Shown here piece after piece: positions 1-8,211 of a stretch of DNA of 64,000 bases; position 1 is the stretch's first letter; each line of letters starts with the position of its first letter. Origin of the DNA: Nodosilinea sp. E11 (GTDB taxonomy: Bacteria; Cyanobacteriota; Cyanobacteriia; Phormidesmidales; Phormidesmidaceae); assembly GCF_032813545.1 (NCBI RefSeq), contig NZ_CP136520.1, positions 2,164,001 to 2,228,000 on the forward strand, in the 5' to 3' direction. The position numbers and the translations under genes were made by a program. Under the pieces are notes generated by a model, which had not been told where the DNA came from, did not search any database, and saw only the letters and a program-made list of their open reading frames with translations.

Positions 1-302
1 TTGACATAACCAATGTCGTGGCACACCAGGGAAATGATGAAGTGCATCCAGTCTTTGCAGGTGACGCCCCCCTCCCGAATGTGCTTGCCCCGCAGAATCT
101 CTTGGCCCACCAGGGCCACCAGCACGGTGTGCTCGACGTTGTGGTAAAGGGCGTCGCTGTTGGCGATATTCTCTAGCGCCATGCTGCCCGCCCAGGCAAT
201 GATGTCTTCGTAGTCAGGGTTTTGACCGCCGTAGGTGCGGTGGTAGCCAATCCGGAGCTTCTCTACAAAGTCACTGATGAGGATTTCGGTAGCGTTAAAC
301 AT
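1..302 (-). CDS. HD-domain metal-dependent phosphohydrolase, N-terminal part (cut by window edge)
   Basis: The minus strand is open from an ATG at 302 to the window edge, giving about 100 residues beginning MFNATEILISDFVEKL. The pattern YHNVEHTVLVALVG followed by SLVCHDIGYVK matches the first histidines and the HD pair of HD/PDEase-type phosphohydrolases, which bind metal and cleave phosphate esters or nucleotides. The substrate cannot be told from this piece. It diverges from the RND efflux operon with about 300 bp between them. The remainder, including the distal metal ligands, lies outside the window. Confidence 0.75.
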   Translation of the reverse strand, partial: MFNATEILISDFVEKLRIGYHRTYGGQNPDYEDIIAWAGSMALENIANSDALYHNVEHTVLVALVGQEILRGKHIREGGVTCKDWMHFIISLVCHDIGYV

Positions 303-598
303 TCCCAAGACCTGCCTTTTTGAGTTCGAGCCGCTTGAAGTCGTGCCGCTGGCGTGAGGGTAGCAGTGACGATGGGTGATTGAGGCTCACGCGGGTAGAT
401 ATCTTGCTATTAGACCAAACCTTCCCCGATCGAGGGTGTGATTCAAGTCAGCAAAAATCATGAACTTTGTCGCTCAACCTGGGGAAAGGGCCAATTTTCT
501 GGGTAAAACAAGCGATCCCAAGGACGAGGGGCTTTAAGTCATAATGAGAAAATAAATATTTCGTAACTTATCTGGCCGTTAGCTGAAAGGGTGTGCCT
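303..598. other. Divergent intergenic region between the HD gene and the efflux operon
   Basis: Neither strand carries a convincing gene. The region is more AT-rich towards its right end (about 535-570), as expected of a promoter for the efflux operon. I cannot point to a clear -35/-10 pair. No repeat was noticed. Confidence 0.4.
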
Positions 599-1912
599 GT
601 GCAAAATATCGAGTCCTCTGACCCCTTACCACCAGCGGCTGTTCCAACCGTTAATCAAGATACGATCCACTATAGCGAGGCTACCGCTGGGCGTGAGCCT
701 CGCCGCCGCTGGTCGGGGGTGCTGCTGGGCCTAGGGGCTGGGGTGCTGCTCACCCTGGTAGGCACCCAGCTTTTGGGTGGGCGAGAGACTGCCCCATCCG
801 ACACAACCGAAGCGCCTCCCGCCGTAGCGACCCAGACGGTAACGGTGGCCGCTGTCACCCCAGCGACCGTGGCCGATACCCTGGCCATTAACGGCAGCGT
901 GCAGGCAACGGATTTGCTGACGATCGCCCCTCAGGCCAGCGGCTTACAGATTCGCCAGATTTTGGTGCGCGAGGGCGATGCGGTGAGTGCCGGCCAGGCG
1001 ATCGCCACCCTAGACGACGCCACCCTCCAGGCCGACCTGCGCCAGGCCCAGGCTCAGCTGTCGGTTTCCCAGGCCCAGGTGACTCAGCGGCGGGCGGCGC
1101 TGGCCCAGGCTCAGGCCAGTTTAACGGAAGCCCAGGCCACCCTGGCCCGCAACCAAACCCTGGCCGATCGCGGTGCAATTAGCCAGCAGGAACTGGGTAG
1201 CCTGCGCACCCAGACCGTCACCGCCCAGGAGTCGATCAGTCTGTCGCGGGCGGAGGTGGAGAGTGCCGAAGCGGGGGTGCGATCGCAGCAGGCCGTCATC
1301 GACCGCCTGCAAACCCAGCTCACCCAGACCACCGTGCGCGCGCCTGTCTCGGGCACCGTGGCCGAGCGACTGGCCACCGTCGGCGATGTTTCAGCCACGG
1401 GCAGCCCCATTGTCACGCTGATTCAAAACAACCAGCTGAAGCTAGCTGCCGAAGTCCCCCAAGCCCAGCTCGACCGGGTGGCGATCGGTGCCCCGGTCAC
1501 CATTACCTCCAACGCCGATGGCCGCCTACAGCTCCAGGGCACGGTGCAGTCGATTGACCCAGTCGTGGATGCAGCAACACGGGTGGCGACGGTGAATGTG
1601 TCGCTGCCCCCCAGTGACCTGCTGCGACCCGGCATTTTTCTGCGTGGCGAGATCACCACCAGCTCCCGCCAGGGGCTGACGATTCCGGCGACGGCGCTGC
1701 AACCCCAGCCCGACGGCAATACCCAAGTGTTTGTGCTGGGTGAGGGCAACGTGGTGACTGCCCGCACGGTAGATCTAGGCAACCGGATTGCCGCCAGCGG
1801 CGACCAGGCCGCCCGGGTCGAAATCCTCCAGGGGCTGCAATCGGGGGAACAGGTGGTTACCTCCGGCGTCGGGTTCTTACAAGACGGCGATGTGGTAACG
1901 GTGGTGGAGTGA
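599..1912 (+). CDS. RND efflux periplasmic adaptor (membrane fusion protein, HlyD/AcrA type)
   Basis: This adaptor would link the inner-membrane RND pump encoded next door to an outer-membrane channel. About 437 residues: a short cytoplasmic N-terminus ending in basic residues, one membrane segment (about 38-59, GVLLGLGAGVLLTLVG), a lipoyl-like half motif, a long Ala/Gln-rich coiled-coil hairpin (about 145-245), the second lipoyl half (TVRAPVSGTVAERLATVGD) and beta-barrel/membrane-proximal domains with LRPGIFLRGEI. Two GTG starts are possible. The one at 599 has GAAAGG (585-590) 8 bases upstream, while 593 has it only 2 bases upstream, so I prefer 599. It is followed by the pump gene after a repeat-filled gap. 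Substrate unknown. Confidence 0.88.
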   Translation: MQNIESSDPLPPAAVPTVNQDTIHYSEATAGREPRRRWSGVLLGLGAGVLLTLVGTQLLGGRETAPSDTTEAPPAVATQTVTVAAVTPATVADTLAINGSVQATDLLTIAPQASGLQIRQILVREGDAVSAGQAIATLDDATLQADLRQAQAQLSVSQAQVTQRRAALAQAQASLTEAQATLARNQTLADRGAISQQELGSLRTQTVTAQESISLSRAEVESAEAGVRSQQAVIDRLQTQLTQTTVRAPVSGTVAERLATVGDVSATGSPIVTLIQNNQLKLAAEVPQAQLDRVAIGAPVTITSNADGRLQLQGTVQSIDPVVDAATRVATVNVSLPPSDLLRPGIFLRGEITTSSRQGLTIPATALQPQPDGNTQVFVLGEGNVVTARTVDLGNRIAASGDQAARVEILQGLQSGEQVVTSGVGFLQDGDVVTVVE

Positions 1913-2259
1913 AGAGGTGAAGGGTAGATGAACCCCGTAGGGTACATTCGGCGGCCCCTAACCCCTCCTTCATCCCTGCCCGCCAATGCACCGCCAATGC
2001 CCCGCCTACCCATGCCGCAAAGTCTGCTAATTGCTTGATAACGATGATTCCGGTGCATTGCTTCGCGAATGCACCCTACAACTGACCCACCTCGCCCTTT
2101 TCTGCGAAACGCGCCGCGAACGGGCACCTCTCCCAAGAGGGGACAGGCCAAATTTCCCACCCATCCGCCCCCTTCACCCTTCACCCTTCACCCTTCACCC
2201 CTTCACCCCTTCACTCGTCACCCCTCCCCTCCCCCGCCCACCCAACTACCCCTCCCTCC
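1913..2259. repeat. Intergenic repeats: REP-like hairpin plus C-rich tandem array
   Basis: The gap holds a REP-like hairpin at 2052-2079 (GGTGCATT...AATGCACCCTAC), a diverged relative near 1936 (GTAGGGTACATT), and from about 2168 a tandem array of CCCTTCA-type 7-8-mers. The array continues as C-rich sequence up to the ATG of the pump gene at 2260. No Shine-Dalgarno motif is visible in front of that ATG. Confidence 0.8.
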
Positions 2260-5200
2260 ATGAACCTCTCCGGCTGGTCAATTCGTCGCCCGATTCCTGT
2301 GATCGTCCTCTTCCTGGTGCTCACCCTGGGGGGCTTAGTCGCCTTTGGGCAGTTGGGCATTGATGAGAACCCCAACATCGAGTTTCCGGCGATTACCGTC
2401 ACCGTCACCCAGACCGGGGCGGGACCAGAGGAATTAGAAAACCAGGTAACCCGAAAAATCGAGGATGCGGTGGCGGGTTTGGGCGACATCGACGAAATCC
2501 GCTCCACCGTAAGAGATGGCTCTTCAAATACGGTGATTTCTTTTATTCTGGGCACCGATGTCGATCGCGCCACCAACGACGTGCGCGATGCGGTCACCCG
2601 AATTCGTCAAGATCTGCCCGGCAGCATTCAGGAGCCGGTGATTCGGCGGCTGGAGTTTGGCGGCGGCGTGGTCATGACCTACGCAGTCAATTCTGCGTCG
2701 CGATCGGTGGAAGAACTCAGCGACCTGGTCGATCGCACCATCAGCCAGGAGGTGCTCACCGTGGAGGGGGTGGCGCGAGTGGATCGGGTCGGTGGCGTAG
2801 ATCCCGAAATTCGCGTGGACCTGGACCCCGAACAGCTCGACGCCCTAGGCATCACCGCCACCCAGGTGAACGACCAAATTCGCGCTTTGAACATTAACCT
2901 GCCCAGCGGGCGGGCCACCCTGGGCGGCCAAGAGCAGAGCTTTCGCACCCTGGGCAGCGCCCCCACGGTCGAAGCCTTTCAGGCGGCCCGTATTGCGCTG
3001 CCCAACGGCACCACGGTGCCCCTAACTAGCCTGGGCACGGTCGAGAGCGGCTTTCGGGAAGCGCGGCAGTCGGCCCATCTGGGCAACCAGCCGGTGGTGG
3101 CCTTTCAGATCTACCGCAGCACCGGCAGCATTCTTGTGTCGGTGGAGGAGGGGGTGCAGGCGGCGGTAGCGCGGCTGAATGAGACCCTGCCGGAGGATGT
3201 GACTATCGAGCTGATCTTCACCCGCGCTACGGAAATTCGCGACTCGTACCAGGCTTCGATTGACGCGCTGATCTTGGGCTGCGTGCTGGCGGTGGTGGTG
3301 GTGGGCGTGTTTTTGCGCGACTGGCGGGCCACCCTGGTGACCGCGACGGCGCTGCCTCTGTCGATTATCCCTACGTTTCTGGTGCTGGGCTGGTTTGACT
3401 ACACCCTCAACAGCATGACCCTGCTGGCTCTGACTCTGGCGGTGGGAAATTTGGTCGACGATGCGATCGTCGAAATTGAGAATGTGGAGCGCCACATGGC
3501 CATGGGCAAACGCCCTTTTCAGGCGGCCCTCGACTCCACCGCTGAGGTGGGCCTGGCGGTGGTGACCACCACGGCGACCATTGTGGCGGTGTTTTTGCCG
3601 GTGGCCTTTATGGGAGGCATTCCGGGGCAGTTCTTTCAGCCCTTTGGCTTGACGGTGGTGACGGCGACGGTATTTTCGACCATTGTGGCCCGGCTAGTGA
3701 CGCCAATGATGGCGGCCTATCTGCTCAAGGGCAAGCCAGCGGGAGAGTACGGCGAGTTTAACAGTCACAGCGAGTTTAACGGCAATGGCAGAGCACCGCG
3801 CCGTGGCCCCTACCGCCGCCTGCTGGGCTGGGCGCTGCGACACCGGGGGGTGACCGTGGCCCTGGCCCTGGTGTTTTTTGTCGGCAGTCTGCGGCTGGTG
3901 CCCTACATTCCCACCAACCTGTTTGATGCCAGCGATGCCGGACTCTCGACCCTCTCGGTAGAACTGCCCCCCGGTGCCCCCCTGAGCGACACTCGCCGGG
4001 TGACTACCCAACTCACCGAGGGGCTGCTGGCCAATCCAGCGGTAGCGTCGGTGCTTACCACCGAAGGGGGCGACGACGGCGTCAACCAGGCCACGGTCTA
4101 TGCGCGGCTGCTGCCCAGGGGCGATCGCGACCTCTCCCAGGGCCAGTTTGAGCAGGCGATTCGCCCCCTGTTTGCCGAAGTGCCCGGGGCTCGGATTAGC
4201 TTCCAGAGTCGGGGAGCCGGGGGTGAGAGCAAAGACCTGAGCGTGGTGCTCAAGAGCGACGACCCCCTCGCCCTACGGGAGGTGTCAGACTCGCTAACGC
4301 GGGAAATGCGCAACATTCCTGGCTTGGTGGATGTCAGCTCTAGCGCTAGCCTGGTACGGCCCGAGGTGCAGATTGTGCCCGATATGGATCGGGCGGCGGA
4401 TCTGGGGGTGACGGTGCAGGCGATCGCAGGCACTGCCTCGCTAGCTACCCTGGGCGACACCGACGCTAACCTGGCCGACTTTAATCTGGGCGATCGCCAA
4501 ATTCCCATTCGCGTGCAGATCGACCCCGCCTTTCGCGACGATCCTGAGCTGCTGCAAACCCTGCGGGTGCCCAGCCAGAACGGCGGTCTGGTGCCCCTAG
4601 CCGCCGTGGCCGACGTGCGCTTTGGCAGTGGTCCGGCCCAGATCAACCGCTTTGATCGCTCGCGCCAGGTGACCGTAGGCGGCAACCTGGCGGGCATTAC
4701 CCTAGGCCAGGGGCTGGCGTTGGTAGACGAACTGCCCACCATGCAAAACCTGCCAGCCAGCGTTACCCAGCAGCCCGCCGGCGACGCCGAAATCATGCGC
4801 GATATCTTTAGCCGCTTTGCTTTGGCCCTGGCCACGGCGGTGCTGATGATTTTTGCGGTGCTGGTGCTGCTGTACAACAGCTTTATCTACCCGGTGGCGG
4901 TGATGGCGGCGCTGCCTCTGTCGGTGGGTGGGGCGCTGCTGGCCCTGCTGATTACCCAAAAGCCCCTGGGCCTGTTTGCCCTGATCGGCATTGTGCTGCT
5001 GATGGGTCTGGTGACCAAAAACGCGATTCTACTGGTGGATTATGCCCTGATCGCCTTGAAAGAGGGCAAGACCCGCAAGACAGCGGTGATGGAAGCGGGG
5101 GTAACTCGCCTGCGGCCCATTCTGATGACCTCGATCTCGACGATGGCGGGCATGGTGCCCATTGCCTTGGAGCTGGGAGCCGGGGGCGAGACGCGAAGCC

Positions 5201-5400
5201 CAATGGCGATCGCAGTGATCGGTGGCTTTACCACCTCGACGCTGTTGACCCTGGTGGTGGTGCCGGTGCTGTTTACCTACATTGAGCAGCTGAATGGTGC
5301 GATCGCTAAGCTGTTTGCCCGCTTCCGTGGCCACGACGGCGGCCCCACCCCACCCTCTGCATCAGAAACTTCGCCGAAGGAATATACCTTGAGCAAATAG
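2260..5400 (+). CDS. RND efflux pump, inner-membrane permease (AcrB/HAE1 family)
   Basis: Proton-driven export subunit working with the adaptor upstream. At 1046 residues it has normal family length. TM1 (about 12-30) follows WSIRRPIPVIV. Periplasmic porter segments and two six-helix bundles follow. The proton-relay aspartate pair is present in TM4 (NLVDDAIVEIENVERH, near 399-400), as is the TM10 lysine (GLVTKNAILLVDYA, near 919), so the pump should be functional. No outer-membrane factor gene is adjacent; a TolC-like protein encoded elsewhere is presumed. The cargo (drug, metal, lipid) cannot be predicted. The start is preceded by a C-rich tandem array instead of a ribosome binding site. Confidence 0.93.
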   Translation: MNLSGWSIRRPIPVIVLFLVLTLGGLVAFGQLGIDENPNIEFPAITVTVTQTGAGPEELENQVTRKIEDAVAGLGDIDEIRSTVRDGSSNTVISFILGTDVDRATNDVRDAVTRIRQDLPGSIQEPVIRRLEFGGGVVMTYAVNSASRSVEELSDLVDRTISQEVLTVEGVARVDRVGGVDPEIRVDLDPEQLDALGITATQVNDQIRALNINLPSGRATLGGQEQSFRTLGSAPTVEAFQAARIALPNGTTVPLTSLGTVESGFREARQSAHLGNQPVVAFQIYRSTGSILVSVEEGVQAAVARLNETLPEDVTIELIFTRATEIRDSYQASIDALILGCVLAVVVVGVFLRDWRATLVTATALPLSIIPTFLVLGWFDYTLNSMTLLALTLAVGNLVDDAIVEIENVERHMAMGKRPFQAALDSTAEVGLAVVTTTATIVAVFLPVAFMGGIPGQFFQPFGLTVVTATVFSTIVARLVTPMMAAYLLKGKPAGEYGEFNSHSEFNGNGRAPRRGPYRRLLGWALRHRGVTVALALVFFVGSLRLVPYIPTNLFDASDAGLSTLSVELPPGAPLSDTRRVTTQLTEGLLANPAVASVLTTEGGDDGVNQATVYARLLPRGDRDLSQGQFEQAIRPLFAEVPGARISFQSRGAGGESKDLSVVLKSDDPLALREVSDSLTREMRNIPGLVDVSSSASLVRPEVQIVPDMDRAADLGVTVQAIAGTASLATLGDTDANLADFNLGDRQIPIRVQIDPAFRDDPELLQTLRVPSQNGGLVPLAAVADVRFGSGPAQINRFDRSRQVTVGGNLAGITLGQGLALVDELPTMQNLPASVTQQPAGDAEIMRDIFSRFALALATAVLMIFAVLVLLYNSFIYPVAVMAALPLSVGGALLALLITQKPLGLFALIGIVLLMGLVTKNAILLVDYALIALKEGKTRKTAVMEAGVTRLRPILMTSISTMAGMVPIALELGAGGETRSPMAIAVIGGFTTSTLLTLVVVPVLFTYIEQLNGAIAKLFARFRGHDGGPTPPSASETSPKEYTLSK

Positions 5401-5403
5401 CCG

Positions 5404-5409
5404 TATAAT
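5404..5409 (+). promoter_or_regulatory. Probable -10 box of the tRNA-Gly promoter
   Basis: A perfect TATAAT lies 40 bases before the tRNA 5' end. No good -35 hexamer is seen at the usual distance. The box sits just after the efflux pump stop codon. Confidence 0.5.
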
Positions 5410-5448
5410 AGGAGTCCGTTGGCAACGTGCTTGCCCAGCGGCACCTCT

Positions 5449-5520
5449 GCGGGTGTAGTTCAGTGGTAGAACGTCAGCTTCCCAAGCTGAATGTCGTGAG
5501 TTCGAGTCTCATCACCCGCT
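5449..5520 (+). tRNA. tRNA-Gly (anticodon CCC)
   Basis: A 72-nt cloverleaf. The acceptor stem GCGGGTG/CACCCGC is fully paired with discriminator T. The D arm is GTTC/GAAC with loop AGTGGTA. The anticodon stem TCAGC/GCTGA encloses loop TTCCCAA, giving anticodon CCC for codon GGG. The T arm is GTGAG/CTCAT with loop TTCGAGT. CCA is not encoded. I saw no second copy of its 3' end in the window that would suggest an attachment site. Confidence 0.95.
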
Positions 5521-5564
5521 TTAAAATGAAAATATTTCGGGTTTGATTGCAGAAGGTGAAACTC

Positions 5565-5843
5565 ATGAGTACAGAAACAATTACTCTTGAAGTTTCACAG
5601 GATATGCTGGCGGCTCTCAAGATGGGGGCAACCGATTTAGGAAAGCGGATTCGGTTGCTGGCTGCGATCGCATTTTTTCAAGAGAAGCAGCTCTCTTTGG
5701 GCAAAGCTGCTGAGCTAGCAGGGTTAAATCGCCTGACGTTTATGGATCTTCTGACTCAACGGGGCATTGTGGTCTTTGACTACGATGAGTCTGCCCTTGC
5801 AACCGAGCTGACTAGCATTGCTGGGCTGGTAGACCGTGACTAG
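5565..5843 (+). CDS. UPF0175 family small protein (antitoxin-like)
   Basis: 92 residues. The core GKRIRLLAAIAFFQEKQLSLGKAAELAGLNRLTFMDLLTQRGI is a compact helix-turn-helix-like segment typical of UPF0175 proteins. These are commonly found as the first gene of a toxin-antitoxin pair with a PIN-domain (DUF3368) partner. The ATG at 5565 has AGAAGGTG about 6 bases upstream, better than an upstream TTG at 5547. Downstream (5844-5992) no intact PIN-domain ORF is present, so here it is an orphan or has lost its partner. It starts 45 bp after the tRNA. Confidence 0.75.
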   Translation: MSTETITLEVSQDMLAALKMGATDLGKRIRLLAAIAFFQEKQLSLGKAAELAGLNRLTFMDLLTQRGIVVFDYDESALATELTSIAGLVDRD

Positions 5844-5953
5844 GCACTTGCTCTGCAAACGTCGATCGTACTTCCTTCGGTGAGCCAATCACCCAAGGTT
5901 GCAACCGCCCTCGACTCAGATGGGGATGGGGTTGACCAAGTGCAGGGAATTCA

Positions 5954-5984
5954 GATTCCTGGGTTCTTGAAGAACCCAGGAATC
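5954..5984. repeat. Perfect hairpin, left flank of the ABC/M1 remnant
   Basis: A 31-nt near-perfect inverted repeat with arms GATTCCTGGGTTCTT / AAGAACCCAGGAATC. It is closely related to the hairpin at 6598-6628, and the pair brackets the decayed gene between them. It could act as a bidirectional terminator or be a REP-like element. Confidence 0.75.
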
Positions 5985-5992
5985 CAGTCGGG

Positions 5993-6583
5993 TTAGCTAG
6001 TAGCCTCCGAAACAGCGAAGCGGTTGTCGTCGGGCAGCTTGTCGATCAGCTTATGGAGCGGGTCGATGCCAGCGGAGGTGGGCCGCTCATCGACGGTGAG
6101 GGTAAGGGTGGTGTCACCCGCTCGGAAGCCCTGTTTTTGCAGGTAAAGGAGTTGCGCCCCAAACTGCCATTCCTTCAGGGGGCTAGTGAACAGCAACCCA
6201 TCCATGCTGCTGGTGAAATCCTTCGTGGCCCGTTCGGTAAAAATGCCGACGGTTAGCAGAATGAATAGAAAATTTGCCACCTCAAACACCGTCATAATTT
6301 GCAACGGCGCATTGGCGTAGGGCACCAGTTCCCCCGGTCGCGGGTTTAGGCCCATTGCCTCTCGGATGGTCGGGAAGAACAGCAGATCGCTGCCCAAGCG
6401 GTGCATAGTCACCAGACCGACCACGAAGAAAAAGCCAAAACCCAGCAGCAAAGCACGGGTGCGCAGGCTCTCTTGTAGCTCAAAACGGATAATCTCCCAG
6501 ACGGGTTGCCAGGGGGAGGGGGTGGGTGAATGGGTGGATGGGTGGGCGGGGGGATGGGTGGTCATGGGTGGGGTCAGATGCAT
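5993..6583 (-). pseudogene. Internally deleted ABC-2 permease / M1 aminopeptidase fusion gene (remnant)
   Basis: The ORF encodes 196 residues, but its two ends belong to opposite ends of a much longer family. The N-terminal part (WEIIRFELQESLRTRALLLG..., two membrane segments, then FTSSMDGLLFTSPLKEW) resembles the start of bacterial ABC transporter permease/M1 aminopeptidase fusions. The last ~50 residues (GDTTLTLTVDERPTSAGIDPLHKLIDKLPDDN) match their extreme C-terminus, the usual AGIDPxxKLIDxxPDDN tail. Intact family members are around 1,100-1,200 residues. About 1,000 residues, including all peptidase active-site residues, are therefore missing, with the join near residue 141 (around 6160). 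A C-rich tandem repeat encodes the His/Pro-rich N-terminus (HPPAHPSTHSPTPSP). The reading frame has stayed open, so a short membrane product remains conceivable. Confidence 0.75.
6508..6565. repeat. 8-mer tandem array (GGATGGGT type)
   Basis: Short tandem repeat that is C-rich on the sense strand of the minus-strand remnant. It is located at that gene's 5' end and translated as His/Pro/Thr repeats. Same family as the arrays before several EPS genes. Confidence 0.75.
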
Positions 6584-6597
6584 GGAGGTGGGGATTA

Positions 6598-6628
6598 GAT
6601 CCCAGGGTTCTTTGAGAACCCTGGGATC
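6598..6628. repeat. Perfect hairpin, right flank of the ABC/M1 remnant
   Basis: A perfect 14-bp inverted repeat (GATCCCAGGGTTCT / AGAACCCTGGGATC) with a 3-nt loop. It is related in sequence to 5954-5984. The two copies sit on either side of the internally deleted gene. Confidence 0.75.
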
Positions 6629-6659
6629 TGGGGGAGGCTAGCGATCCAAGGGGTGACGG

Positions 6660-7187
6660 TTAGCAACCGGCATCGCCGATCGCCTCAACCGAGGTCGTCT
6701 GCCCATCGGGGCCAATCACGGTGATGGTGCCGTTGACACCCAGCACTTCTGCGTTTTCCGGTCTGGACGTGACTTCTGAATTGACCTCGGCGGTCAGGTC
6801 GCCTCCAAGGCTGGTAAAGGTTTGCCGATCGAACTGGCCGTAATATTCTTCGCCTTCTCCGCCTGTGCGTTGAAACTGCACGAGGGTGCCATTCACCTTC
6901 ATCCGCATGGGGATTTCAGCGGAACCGCTGGGGGGCTGCATACCGCTAAACAGGTAGACCCCGTCGGCCCGAGGGTCACTGCCTGGAGCCCAGAGCGATA
7001 GGCCACACCCGGCGATGTCAATGTCATCAAAGGTGAAGGTGCCGATCGCAGGAGCAGTCTCCGTCGCTGGGGCTGGGAAGTCGGTGGCGGGGGGATCTGG
7101 GCGATCGCCAGAGGCGGTATTGGCATTACAGGCCGCAAGGCCAAAGGCGCAACAACTGATGACGAGGAACGGCTTCACTGAAGGCAT
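6660..7187 (-). CDS. Predicted lipoprotein of unknown function
   Basis: About 175 residues from the ATG at 7187. I prefer this start to one at 7256 because it places MPSVKPFLVISCCAFGLAAC at the N-terminus, a signal sequence ending in a lipobox (LAAC). A Pro/Thr/Ala-rich linker follows, then a domain with DIDIAGCGLSLW, a segment predicted to be beta-rich and a C-terminal GDAGC. I do not recognise the family. Similar small cyanobacterial lipoproteins often neighbour SH3-type secreted proteins, as here. Expected location: membrane-anchored, facing the periplasm. Confidence 0.6.
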   Translation of the reverse strand: MPSVKPFLVISCCAFGLAACNANTASGDRPDPPATDFPAPATETAPAIGTFTFDDIDIAGCGLSLWAPGSDPRADGVYLFSGMQPPSGSAEIPMRMKVNGTLVQFQRTGGEGEEYYGQFDRQTFTSLGGDLTAEVNSEVTSRPENAEVLGVNGTITVIGPDGQTTSVEAIGDAGC

Positions 7188-7278
7188 ATTGCTGAAATTC
7201 CGATGGTTTAAACGTACGGATTCCCTGAGTAAATGCTGGTACGGGTTTTCAGCCATACACCTTTACAGCTCTAAATTC

Positions 7279-7626
7279 CTATGGCCGCCCCTGCTGGTAG
7301 CCGTCGACATAGCCCCGGGTATATTCTCGCGAGAGGTTGGAAGGCAGGCCATGGCTACCGGCTACCGGATCGTAGGTGCTACCAGCACGGCCATCTTCCA
7401 GGCAGTGCTGGTAGCCATCATCGTAGTAGCGCTGGAGACCAGAGGGATTGCCTGGACGACCGGCAGTGTAGCCATCGGCATAGCCTCGGGTAAAGGCGCG
7501 GGCATCAGCATCGGAGAGATTGCGGCTACCGCCTACCGGGTCATAGGTGCGGCCCGCCTGGGCATCGGCTAGGCCCGATTGGTAGCCCGTGTCGTAGTAG
7601 GAAGCCGAGGGCTGGGAATCGCGCAC
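7279..7626 (-). pseudogene. C-terminal GY-repeat region, out of frame with the SH3 ORF upstream
   Basis: About 115 residues if read from a GTG at 7626, two bases after the stop of the SH3 ORF. The protein is two tandem ~49-residue repeats: YYDTGYQSGLADAQAG...TRGYADGYTAGRP and YYDDGYQHCLEDGRAG...TRGYVDGYQQGRP. There is no signal peptide of its own, although the SH3 ORF immediately before it on the same strand has one. The simplest reading is one ancestral secreted SH3-plus-repeat gene split by a frameshift at the AT-rich stretch around 7630-7645. Translational coupling from the overlapping stop/start is the alternative. The repeat's function is unknown. Confidence 0.5.
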
Positions 7627-7628
7627 CT

Positions 7629-7916
7629 TTAAATTAAATAAACCCCAGAAACCCGGCCTTCCTGCTGGGGATAGCCACTGGTCATCGGGACAATCCGATA
7701 CCAACTGTCGGCTCCATCACCATACTGACCGGTGATACGGACAACGGTATCGCGGTGAAGCACGTAGAGCACCGGACGATCGGTGCCCGCCCCATCTCTC
7801 ACGTTGAGATCGTTGGGAATTAAGGTGCCGTAGAGCTGCGCTTGGGCCAGCAGTTGGGGTGGTTGCAGGGCTAGGGCAGGGGCGATCGCCACACTGGGCA
7901 GCAATCCCACCATCAC
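7629..7916 (-). CDS. Secreted SH3-like domain protein, probably 5'-truncated
   Basis: About 95 residues: a short hydrophobic leader (MVGLLPSVAIAPALALQ) and a bacterial SH3-like domain (NDLNVRDGAGTDRPVLYVLHRDTVVRITGQY...SWYRIVPM). Such domains usually bind peptidoglycan or other cell-wall ligands. The leader lacks the usual basic N-region. Basic residues RRLW lie just upstream in frame, but no ATG is found before a stop. The 5' end therefore looks cut near 7925-7935, where a plus-strand gene fragment begins. The C-terminus runs into a frame break before the GY-repeat region. Confidence 0.5.
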   Translation of the reverse strand: MMVGLLPSVAIAPALALQPPQLLAQAQLYGTLIPNDLNVRDGAGTDRPVLYVLHRDTVVRITGQYGDGADSWYRIVPMTSGYPQQEGRVSGVYLI

Positions 7917-7928
7917 CCACAGCCTACG

Positions 7929-8197
7929 CGACCAACATCTATCGAACTGGAGACCCTGAAGCCCCAGGCAGTGGGCTCACTATGCGAATCTATTCCCGCG
8001 CCGATCGCATCACCTTCTTCAATACCGAAGCTAACCGTGCCCCTAACCCTGAGGGTCACACCTACAGCAACATTCGTGGCGAGCGTCAGTGGGAGTTGTT
8101 TATTCCTAACCAGGGCAGCACCTGCACCTTGTCCCGCAATGGCACCATCATCGATCGCGGCACGGTAACCCGGCGCGAACCCTCTAGCGGCGACTAA
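7929..8197 (+). pseudogene. 5'-truncated fragment of an unidentified gene
   Basis: The plus-strand frame from about 7929 to the stop at 8197 reads TNIYRTGDPEAPGSG...MRIYSRADRITFFNTEANRA...GHTYSNIRGERQWELFIP...CTLSRNGTIID. Its composition is protein-like and it has no antisense competitor beyond 7930. Upstream of 7929 the frame runs antisense through the SH3 leader and gives implausible sequence, so the real 5' end seems missing. An ATG at 7982 could still give a 71-residue product. Family not recognised. The gene remnant and the truncated SH3 gene meet head-to-head, suggesting a rearrangement junction. Confidence 0.45.
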
Positions 8198-8211
8198 GAT
8201 TGGGCTCTAGT

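Noticed and set aside
1423-2184. A 253-codon minus-strand ORF
   Set aside because: It lies antisense to the RND adaptor and continues into repeats. Its composition is typical of a GC-rich shadow frame and no domain is recognisable.
4098-4877. A 259-codon minus-strand ORF
   Set aside because: Antisense to the conserved RND pump, Ser/Arg-rich and domainless: a shadow frame.
5449-5520. tRNA-Gly as an integration site of a genomic island
   Set aside because: The region downstream is decayed, but I found no integrase and no second copy of the tRNA 3' end within the window.
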